Positions 1 through 5,602 of a DNA stretch of 11,415 nucleotides are shown here, piece by piece. Position 1 is the first letter of the stretch, and the number at the start of each line of letters is the position of its first letter. The DNA lies in the NCBI GenBank assembly GCA_002305205.1, contig DBQJ01000007.1:24129-35543 (forward strand), read 5' to 3'. Origin of the DNA: a candidate division WWE3 bacterium UBA1397. Lineage in GTDB: Bacteria > Patescibacteriota > WWE3 > UBA101185 > UBA10185. The translations under genes and the position numbers were made by a program. The notes under the pieces were generated by a model. That model had not been told where the DNA came from, searched no databases, and saw nothing but the letters and a program-made list of their open reading frames with translations.

Positions 1-2
1 GT

Positions 3-1235
3 ATGCCTAAAATTGAAAATATTCTCTGTCACAAAATATTAAATTCCAGAGGGGATTGGACTATAAAAACAGAGGTATATTTAGATGACGGTTCAATTGG
101 ATCGCAGTCTGTACCTGAGGGAGCTTCCAAAGGAGATAATGAAGCTATCAGTCTGCCTGTTGAAAAAGCATGCAATATTGTAAATACAGTTATTAATGAA
201 GCATTAAAAGGTTCTGAAGTATATGAACAAAATACATTGGATGAACTTCTTCTGCAGATGGACGGGACAGAGAATAAAAGTAATTTAGGGGGAAACAGTA
301 TTCTTTCAGTATCTCTTGCTCTAGCAAGAGCAGCATCTATATCCAAACATATCGAACTGTATCAATATTTAGAGGAACTTCTGTATGGAAAGCAGAAAGA
401 TAAAGAAGAAAGATCTATTCCTACCCCGGTCTTTAATATTATTAACGGAGGGAAACACGCATCAAATAATCTATCATTCCAGGAGTTTATGGTTATTCCC
501 TCAAAACATTTAAATTATTCCGAAGCATTGGAAGCGGGAGTACGTATTTATAATAATTTGAAACAGGAACTGAAGAAGCTAGATTATGATGTAGGTGTAG
601 GAGATGAAGGTGGTTTTGCTCCGCGTAGAATGACTGTAGAAAAGGTATTTAAAATTATTAAGGAAACAGCAAAGAAAGATTATGAAGTCGGGAAAGAAAT
701 ATTTTTCGGTACAGATGTAGCAGCCGGCTCTTTTTATAATGGAAAAGAATATGAAATTAAAGAAGAGGGAAAAGTATTAAACAGCGATCAGCTTCTTTTA
801 TATTATAAAGAATTAATTAAATCCTATGAAATTATTTATCTGGAAGACCCTTTCTTTGAAAGGGATTACGATGCATGGAAGAAGGGGCACAATTCTCTAG
901 CCGATAAATTAATGGTTATTGGAGATGATTTGATAGTAACTAATATGAAATACTTGGAAAAAGCAGTAAAAGAAAAGATGATAAACGGAGTTATAGTAAA
1001 ACCAAATCAAATAGGAACATTGAGCGAGACCTTATCTTTAATAAAAAAAGCCAAGAAAGAAAAGATTAATATTATTATCTCTCATAGAAGCGGGGAAACA
1101 GGTGAAGATACTTTCATATCTGACTTGTCTGTAGCTTCGTCAGCTGAATTTATTAAATCCGGTGCTCCTTGTAGGGGAGAAAGAACCGTAAAATACAACA
1201 GAATATTGGATATATATTATAAAAATAGAGTATAA
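3..1235 (+). CDS. eno: Enolase (phosphopyruvate hydratase)
   Basis: Converts 2-phosphoglycerate to phosphoenolpyruvate in glycolysis; cytoplasmic and Mg-dependent. The 410-residue product is close to the usual 410-430. Family landmarks are all present: GGKHA near 149-153 (His152), QEF with Glu161, the GDEGGFAP motif at 200-207 (catalytic Glu202), metal ligands Asp238, Glu281 (LEDP) and Asp308 (GDDLIVTN), catalytic Lys333 in VKPNQIG, SHRSGET at 360-366, and Lys385 in IKSGA. Ser42, matching the Mg-binding Ser of the mobile loop, is kept. The loop is unusual, PEGASKG in place of the common PSGASTG, and SRGDW replaces the usual SRGNP near residue 15. The ATG two bases into the window matches the normal enolase N-terminus, so the gene looks complete, although its promoter is outside. 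It converges on the phosphoglycerate mutase gene. Identification is secure; the divergence suggests a deep-branching lineage. Confidence 0.96.
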   Translation: MPKIENILCHKILNSRGDWTIKTEVYLDDGSIGSQSVPEGASKGDNEAISLPVEKACNIVNTVINEALKGSEVYEQNTLDELLLQMDGTENKSNLGGNSILSVSLALARAASISKHIELYQYLEELLYGKQKDKEERSIPTPVFNIINGGKHASNNLSFQEFMVIPSKHLNYSEALEAGVRIYNNLKQELKKLDYDVGVGDEGGFAPRRMTVEKVFKIIKETAKKDYEVGKEIFFGTDVAAGSFYNGKEYEIKEEGKVLNSDQLLLYYKELIKSYEIIYLEDPFFERDYDAWKKGHNSLADKLMVIGDDLIVTNMKYLEKAVKEKMINGVIVKPNQIGTLSETLSLIKKAKKEKINIIISHRSGETGEDTFISDLSVASSAEFIKSGAPCRGERTVKYNRILDIYYKNRV

Positions 1236-1252
1236 ACTCTCATTTTGAGAGT
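1236..1252. terminator. Small inverted repeat between convergent eno and mutase genes
   Basis: ACTCTC and GAGAGT form a perfect 6-bp stem around a 5-base ATTTT loop immediately after the eno stop codon and 10 bp beyond the mutase stop. The position suits a shared bidirectional terminator. No proper T-run follows on either strand, only TTTAT on the minus side, so intrinsic termination is a weak inference. Confidence 0.35.
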
Positions 1253-1262
1253 GAACGATCCC

Positions 1263-1961
1263 TTATGTTATTGAGTAAGCAGCATAATCTTGTCCCAAGG
1301 GAGTCTCAATTTCAGATGTTTGTTCGTCAGTAAGATGCTCAAAGTATTTCCTAAATCCTCTTATTGAATTACCATGACAGCTAACAGCCACATTTATTCT
1401 GAATTGCTTCATTTTAGGTATCAAATCTTCAATAAATTGATACACTCTATCTACTACCATTTCTAAGGATTCTCCTTCAGGGGGAATCTTTGTATAAGAT
1501 CTTCTGTATTCAAGAAGAAGTTCGGGATTTTCAAGCTGCATTATTAGTTTACTTTTACCTTGAAGTGATCCATATGATCTTTCTTTGATTCTGGGGTCTT
1601 TAATGATCTCAACTTTAGTAGAATATTGGTTTTGTGACATAGCTAGCTGCATCGTTTTAATGGATCTTATTTGATCCGAACAGAAAAGCATGGATATTTT
1701 TTTATCTTTAAGTTTAGGCGCCAATTCAAGCGCTTGCTGTTTTCCTTTCTCTGTTAAATCAGAATCTCTCCACCCACTGAAGATAAAATTTGAATTATCT
1801 TCCGTCTGCCCGTGTCTAAATACATAGAGAATGGGATATCCATAAATTTCGTTTTTGGGAAGAATCCGTACATCCTTATAACTTAGATATTTTATAGCAA
1901 GATCAACTTTATCTTTTCCATATTTTTGATAAAGAATCAGCGTCTGAGCAGAATCAAGCAT
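1263..1961 (-). CDS. 2,3-bisphosphoglycerate-dependent phosphoglycerate mutase (histidine phosphatase superfamily)
   Basis: Likely interconverts 3- and 2-phosphoglycerate, supplying the substrate of the adjacent enolase. The 232-residue product has the phosphohistidine motif RHG at 49-51 (His50), SGW at 62-64, Arg99, ERSYGSLQG at 127-135 (Glu127 as general acid), the RRS arginines 153-154, PPEGESL at 160-166, HGNSIRG at 196-202 (His196) and a TPLG near 220-223. RRS, PP.GES and the ending point to a GpmA-type mutase rather than a broad phosphatase of the GpmB/CobC type, but activity is inferred. About 42 residues precede the first strand, where GpmA proteins normally start within a few residues of RHG. 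No other in-frame start exists before RHG, so the extension is real. The start has an AGGA Shine-Dalgarno 8 bases upstream (plus-strand 1970-1973). Transcribed divergently from dedA. Confidence 0.85.
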   Translation of the reverse strand: MLDSAQTLILYQKYGKDKVDLAIKYLSYKDVRILPKNEIYGYPILYVFRHGQTEDNSNFIFSGWRDSDLTEKGKQQALELAPKLKDKKISMLFCSDQIRSIKTMQLAMSQNQYSTKVEIIKDPRIKERSYGSLQGKSKLIMQLENPELLLEYRRSYTKIPPEGESLEMVVDRVYQFIEDLIPKMKQFRINVAVSCHGNSIRGFRKYFEHLTDEQTSEIETPLGQDYAAYSIT

Positions 1962-1983
1962 ATATACTATCCTATCACAATAA

Positions 1984-1993
1984 TGTTATCATA
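1984..1993. promoter_or_regulatory. Overlapping divergent -10 elements of dedA and the mutase gene
   Basis: On the plus strand TGTTATCAT (1984-1992) is an extended -10 (TGnTATnAT). It ends six bases before the dedA ATG at 1999, so the transcript would start at or next to the start codon. On the minus strand, TATGAT occupies 1993-1988 and would give the mutase a leader of about 19 nt containing its AGGA site. No good -35 is seen for either. The two elements use nearly the same base pairs, suggesting one symmetric bidirectional promoter. Both transcription starts are predictions. Confidence 0.45.
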
Positions 1994-1998
1994 CACAG

Positions 1999-2676
1999 AT
2001 GCATGAAATTATCACATCTTTTTTTAGTGGAGATCTAAAAAACTTTATACAAGCAATAGGCATGATAGGTGTATTCATAGTTATATTTTCTGAATCGGGA
2101 TTATTAATAGGATTCTTTCTACCCGGGGACAGTCTTTTATTTACAGCAGGTCTTCTTTCTTCTCCGGCCTTTAATTTATTTAATGTTTGGCATTTAGTAT
2201 TAGGAGCTTGGGTTTGTGCAATATTGGGAGACAATGTAGGGTATGAGTTTGGAAAGAGGGTTGGGAGATCATTATTTAAGAAAGAGAAATCATTTTTGTT
2301 TAATCCGGCTAATCTGATAAAGGCGCAGGAATTTTATGAAAAACATGGGGGGAAGGCAATAACCATAGCGAGATTTATGCCTGTTATTAGAACTTTTGCA
2401 CCTATTGTTGCAGGTATAGGTCATATGAATCATCTTAAATTCACTTTTTATAATTTTCTAGGCGGGACTATTTGGGTGTGGTCTATGGTATTTGGAGGAT
2501 ATTTTCTGGGGCAAACAATACCAAATATAGATAAATATATTCTGCCCATAGTATTGTTAATAATAGCAGTATCTATCGCACCCCCTCTTCTTCATATATA
2601 TAAGGAGAATAAGAGAACAATATGGGAAAAGATAGGGGAGAAATTGAAAAATTTTTTTAAGTACGGTGTAAAGTAA
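1999..2676 (+). CDS. DedA-family integral membrane protein (SNARE-associated/VTT domain)
   Basis: A 225-residue polytopic inner-membrane protein. DedA proteins are linked to undecaprenyl-phosphate or phospholipid translocation and membrane homeostasis; the substrate here is unknown. The family signature is complete: Glu32 in SESG, FFLPGDSLLF at 39-48 (Asp44), GDNVGYEFGK at 77-86, KHGGK at 115-119, ARFMP with Arg125, and RTFAP with Arg131, followed by GG..W near 155-159. Glu32, Asp44, Arg125 and Arg131 correspond to the acidic and basic residues known to be essential in E. coli YqjA-type proteins. Hydrophobic stretches lie at about 15-52, 63-80, 135-172 and 180-200, with a basic C-terminal tail. 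The ATG at 1999 gives the expected short N-terminus but has no Shine-Dalgarno. If it recycles lipid carrier, it would fit with the penicillin-binding protein downstream, but the two are not co-transcribed here. Confidence 0.93.
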   Translation: MHEIITSFFSGDLKNFIQAIGMIGVFIVIFSESGLLIGFFLPGDSLLFTAGLLSSPAFNLFNVWHLVLGAWVCAILGDNVGYEFGKRVGRSLFKKEKSFLFNPANLIKAQEFYEKHGGKAITIARFMPVIRTFAPIVAGIGHMNHLKFTFYNFLGGTIWVWSMVFGGYFLGQTIPNIDKYILPIVLLIIAVSIAPPLLHIYKENKRTIWEKIGEKLKNFFKYGVK

Positions 2677-2709
2677 GATTATTATCTATTATATCTTCTA
2701 ATTACACCG
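2664..2709. repeat. Inverted repeat spanning both stop codons of convergent dedA and lexA
   Basis: CGGTGTAA (2664-2671) and TTACACCG (2702-2709) are perfect 8-base complements, with a second nested pair AAGAT (2675-2679) and ATCTT (2693-2697). Together they can form an imperfect hairpin of about 13-14 bp whose inner part holds both stop codons. Placement between convergent genes 5 bp apart suggests a shared transcription end. No T-run follows directly on the plus strand, and on the minus strand one appears only after about 15 bases, so the terminator role is uncertain. Confidence 0.35.
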
Positions 2710-3314
2710 GTAACTATTCCCTGTATCTGAAGTGATTTTGCATCAACGTATATTGGATCCATTTTTTTATTTGCTGGTTGAAGACGTATTTTCCCATTTT
2801 TTTCTCTATATAGGGTTTTTAGAGTAGCAAATTCGTTATCAATTAAAGCTACAACTATCTGTCCATCTTCAGCAGTATCTTGTTGCTGAACTACGATATA
2901 ATCACCATCGCATATGTTCTCCTCTATCATAGATTCTCCTCTTACCTGTAGAACAAAACATCTTTTCGTTTTGGATACAATATCTGATGAAACCAGCACA
3001 CTGGTTAATGGATTTTCTATTGCTTCAATGGGTTTTCCTGCTGCAATATATCCTACAAGGGGAAGAGATACGGCATTAAGAGAAGAGTTGAAAGAATTAT
3101 CAGTTATTTCTAAACCTCTTACTGCACCATCATATCTTTTTACAATACCTTTCTTTTCAAGAGCCTGAATATGTTCATGAACTGTAGCCAGGGAAGAAAG
3201 ATTCATAGCATCGGCTATTTCCTGTAAGGTAGGGGAATGGCCGTTTAATTGTATATATTGTGATATATAATCTAAAATCTGTTTTTGTTTTTTATAAAGT
3301 GTAACAGGACTCAT
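2682..3314 (-). CDS. lexA: LexA SOS repressor (autocleaving S24 peptidase)
   Basis: Represses DNA-damage genes and inactivates itself when RecA filaments stimulate self-cleavage. The 210-residue length is standard. The N-terminal winged helix (about 1-65) carries SPTLQEIADAMNLSS at 27-41 and TVHEHIQALEKKGIVKR at 44-60. The cleavage bond is Ala92-Gly93 in YIAAGKP. The catalytic dyad is Ser128 (RGESM) and Lys166 (ATLKTL), 38 residues apart, close to 37 in E. coli, with the CDGDYIVV strand at 135-142. All residues needed for autocleavage are therefore present. The ATG at 3314 has an AAGGA ribosome site nine bases upstream (plus-strand 3324-3328) and a strong promoter overlapped by a palindrome, indicating autoregulation. 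It is divergent from uvrB and convergent with dedA. Confidence 0.96.
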   Translation of the reverse strand: MSPVTLYKKQKQILDYISQYIQLNGHSPTLQEIADAMNLSSLATVHEHIQALEKKGIVKRYDGAVRGLEITDNSFNSSLNAVSLPLVGYIAAGKPIEAIENPLTSVLVSSDIVSKTKRCFVLQVRGESMIEENICDGDYIVVQQQDTAEDGQIVVALIDNEFATLKTLYREKNGKIRLQPANKKMDPIYVDAKSLQIQGIVTGVIRRYNR

Positions 3315-3326
3315 TTTTGTATTTCC

Positions 3327-3350
3327 TTCGGTATGTTAAACTATACCGAA
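3327..3350. promoter_or_regulatory. Candidate LexA operator (24-bp palindrome)
   Basis: TTCGGTAT (3327-3334) and ATACCGAA (3343-3350) are perfect 8-base inverted arms around an 8-base centre that is itself nearly symmetric (GTTAAACT). The site covers the lexA -10 hexamer and ends just upstream of where a uvrB -35 would lie, so bound LexA could block both promoters. It does not match the E. coli CTGT-N8-ACAG box, the Gram-positive CGAAC-N4-GTTCG box or the alphaproteobacterial GTTC-N7-GTTC box. Binding is inferred from symmetry and position. Confidence 0.65.
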
Positions 3351-3369
3351 TAATATACGAACATGTCAA
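3340..3369 (-). promoter_or_regulatory. lexA promoter (-35 TTGACA, -10 TATAGT)
   Basis: Read on the minus strand, TTGACA occupies 3369-3364 and TATAGT 3345-3340, separated by 18 bases. This is a near-consensus sigma-70 promoter. Predicted transcription starts around 3333, giving a leader of about 19 nt that holds the AAGGA ribosome site. The -10 lies inside the 24-bp palindrome, as expected for an autorepressed gene. Confidence 0.75.
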
Positions 3370-3370
3370 G

Positions 3371-3379
3371 TGGTAAAAT
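3371..3379 (+). promoter_or_regulatory. Candidate uvrB extended -10 element
   Basis: TGGTAAAAT fits the extended -10 form TGnTAnAAT and ends 11 bases before the chosen uvrB ATG at 3391. Transcription would start about 3386-3387, leaving a leader of only 4-5 nt. A second possible hexamer, TATATC at 3380-3385, would make the message leaderless. No convincing -35 is seen. The element overlaps the lexA promoter region, so the two divergent promoters are physically interleaved. Confidence 0.4.
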
Positions 3380-3390
3380 TATATCTAACT

Positions 3391-5457
3391 ATGTTTAAAC
3401 TAAATGCACCATTTAAACCAAAAGGAGACCAGCCTCAGGCAATAGATAAATTAGCAAAGGGTTTAAAAGATGGACTTAAAGACCAGGTACTTCTTGGTGT
3501 AACAGGATGCGGTAAAACTTACGTTATAGCAAATGTTATTGAGAGATTACAGAGACCAACCCTCATTATCTCTCATAATAAAACATTGGCAGCACAGCTG
3601 TATCAAGAATTTAGAGAATTTTTTCCTAAAAATGCAGTTGAATATTTTGTAAGTTATTACGATTACTATCAGCCCGAAAGTTATATTCCATCAACTGATA
3701 CGTATATTGAAAAAGATGCGGATATAAATGAAAAGATAGATAAATTAAGATTATCTGCCACAACCTCATTAATGACAAGAAAAGATGTAATTGTAGTATC
3801 TTCTGTATCTTGTATTTATAATTTGGGATCTCCAGCAGAATACAGCAAAGTAGCTTTAGAACTAAGAACAGGGATGAAGTTAAGAATGAATGATTTAATA
3901 ACAAGATTAAATCAAATATATTACGAAAGATCGGATTATGACTTAAAAAGAGGTACTTATAGAGTAACAGGGGAAACTGTTGACGTTTATTTAGCATATT
4001 CGGATGAGGCAGTTAGACTGCAGATATTTAATGATTTTTTAGTTTCTTTAAATCTCATAAATCCTTTAACCGGAGATAATATTTATAAAAACATGTTGTC
4101 TGAAGATAGAAGAGGAAGTATTATCAGGGAATTATCCCAAGATCATAAAGACTACTTTGATCACAGAGTAAAGGAGGGAGGTACCGTAGTAATATTCCCC
4201 GCTAAGCATTATGTAGCACAAGAGGAATTAAGAAAATCTGCAATAAAACAGATATCCGAAGATTTGGATGATAGATTAAAAGAATTGAGAAAAGAGAATA
4301 AACTAATTGAAGCTTATAGACTAGAGCAGAGAACTAATTATGATTTAGAAATGATGGAGGAGATTGGCTATTGCAAGGGTATTGAGAATTATTCCAGATA
4401 TTTTGACGGTAGAATTGCCGGATCAGCTCCCTACACGTTGATGGATTTCTTTCCTAAAGATTATTTACTAATTATTGATGAAAGTCACATAACTATTCCT
4501 CAGATAAGGGGTATGTATAACGGAGATAGATCAAGAAAACAGACTTTAATAGATTATGGTTTTAGACTTCCTTCTGCTTTGGATAACAGACCTTTGCAAT
4601 TTGATGAATTTTTAGCCAAGAATAATCAGACCGTCTATGTTAGTGCAACACCTGACAGATGGGAAATAGACAAATCAAAGGAAGAAGTTACGGAGATACT
4701 TATAAGACCTACAGGTATTGTAGATCCCAAGATAATAATTAAGCCTATCAAAGGGCAAATGGATGATCTACTGGATAGAATAAGAATAAAGGTTTCAAGG
4801 AAACAAAGAGTTTTAGTTACTACTTTAACTAAAAGAATGGCAGAGGAATTATCCGGTTTTCTGGCAGAGAAGGGTATTAAAGTTACATATCTTCACTCAG
4901 ATATAGAGACATTGGAAAGAACAGATATTTTAGATAAATTAAGAAAGGGTGAGTATGATGTTCTAGTTGGTATAAATCTTCTGAGAGAGGGCCTTGATCT
5001 TCCGGAGGTTTCTTTAGTTGCAATTCTTGATGCCGATAAGGAGGGATTTTTACGCTCAGAGACATCTCTTATTCAAACTATGGGAAGAGGAGCAAGACAT
5101 ATTTCTGGGGAAGTTGTAATGTATGCCGATCGTATAACAGGCAGTATGAAAAGAGCAATATCGGAAGTTGAGAGAAGGAGAGAAGTTCAATTATCCTACA
5201 ATAATAAGTACAATGTTATACCTCAGCAGATTACTAAACCGATAAGGGAAAAACTAATCACAGACGATATTGAAGAGTCAGATAAGAAAACAAAAGATAA
5301 GTATCAGGATATAGATTATAAACAGCTTCCTCCAAAAGAAATTAACAAGGAAATAAAGAAATTACAGAAGGAGATGTTTTATGAAGCTGAGATACTAAAT
5401 TTTGAAAAGGCTGCTGTATTAAGAGATATGGTAAAAAAATTAAAATCCTTATTGTAA
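3391..5457 (+). CDS. uvrB: UvrABC system protein B (excinuclease subunit B)
   Basis: Damage-verification helicase-like ATPase of nucleotide excision repair; it is loaded by UvrA and recruits UvrC. From ATG 3391 the product is 688 residues and opens MFKLNAPFKPKGDQPQAI, the normal UvrB N-terminus. A GTG at 3370 would add seven atypical residues. Features in order: Walker A GVTGCGKT at 36-43 (Cys in place of the usual Ser), the beta-hairpin region YFVSYYDYYQPESYIP at 85-100, QRTNYDLEMM at 313-322, Walker B IIDESH at 361-366, SALDNRP at 395-401, SATP at 418-421, motif V GINLLREGLDLPEVSL at 527-542, motif VI with arginines 566 and 569, and the C-terminal UVR coiled coil at about 648-685 that contacts UvrC. 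About 29 extra residues lie at about 229-266 in domain 2, compared with typical UvrB. Probably LexA-controlled, as it is divergent from lexA across a palindrome. Confidence 0.97.
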   Translation: MFKLNAPFKPKGDQPQAIDKLAKGLKDGLKDQVLLGVTGCGKTYVIANVIERLQRPTLIISHNKTLAAQLYQEFREFFPKNAVEYFVSYYDYYQPESYIPSTDTYIEKDADINEKIDKLRLSATTSLMTRKDVIVVSSVSCIYNLGSPAEYSKVALELRTGMKLRMNDLITRLNQIYYERSDYDLKRGTYRVTGETVDVYLAYSDEAVRLQIFNDFLVSLNLINPLTGDNIYKNMLSEDRRGSIIRELSQDHKDYFDHRVKEGGTVVIFPAKHYVAQEELRKSAIKQISEDLDDRLKELRKENKLIEAYRLEQRTNYDLEMMEEIGYCKGIENYSRYFDGRIAGSAPYTLMDFFPKDYLLIIDESHITIPQIRGMYNGDRSRKQTLIDYGFRLPSALDNRPLQFDEFLAKNNQTVYVSATPDRWEIDKSKEEVTEILIRPTGIVDPKIIIKPIKGQMDDLLDRIRIKVSRKQRVLVTTLTKRMAEELSGFLAEKGIKVTYLHSDIETLERTDILDKLRKGEYDVLVGINLLREGLDLPEVSLVAILDADKEGFLRSETSLIQTMGRGARHISGEVVMYADRITGSMKRAISEVERRREVQLSYNNKYNVIPQQITKPIREKLITDDIEESDKKTKDKYQDIDYKQLPPKEINKEIKKLQKEMFYEAEILNFEKAAVLRDMVKKLKSLL

Positions 5458-5491
5458 AAAAATATATGTAATCATATCATCATATAATCTG

Positions 5492-5515
5492 CAGATATTT
5501 TAGAAATATGATCTG
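5492..5515. repeat. Imperfect hairpin downstream of uvrB
   Basis: CAGAT (5492-5496) pairs with ATCTG (5511-5515), and the ATTT/AAAT flanks of the TAG loop pair further with a small bulge. It lies 35 bases after the uvrB stop in the 145-bp gap before the penicillin-binding protein gene. No T-run follows, so it is a poor intrinsic terminator, and readthrough from uvrB is possible. The rest of this gap is AT-rich and contains a TATAAT at 5483-5488 without a good -35. I see nothing else definite in it. Confidence 0.25.
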
Positions 5516-5602
5516 TTAAATAAGATAATTAAAATTTTTAAAGAAGTAATACTGTATCTTGGAAATATTGTAATTTTTCCTTTTTTGTATATAAAGAAGA
5601 CG

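Noticed and set aside
704..714. TTCGGTA inside eno resembling the LexA half-site
   Set aside because: A single 7-mer in coding sequence (Phe-Gly-Thr) is expected about once by chance in a window this size.
3358..3371. CGAACATGT resembling a Gram-positive LexA box
   Set aside because: Only the left half CGAAC matches; the right half should resemble GTTCG but reads CAAGT. The nearby 24-bp palindrome is a far better candidate.
3370..3390. GTG start of uvrB seven codons upstream
   Set aside because: It overlaps the lexA -35 and the putative uvrB -10, and the seven added residues are not part of the usual UvrB N-terminus, which begins at the ATG at 3391.
3626..3997. Open frame of 123 residues on the minus strand inside uvrB
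   Set aside because: A shadow of a strongly conserved coding region. The leucine-rich translation shows no family features and has no promoter or ribosome site.
5585..5602. TTG start for the penicillin-binding protein
   Set aside because: A rare start with no ribosome site. The ATG 18 bases downstream is a simpler choice, although not proven.
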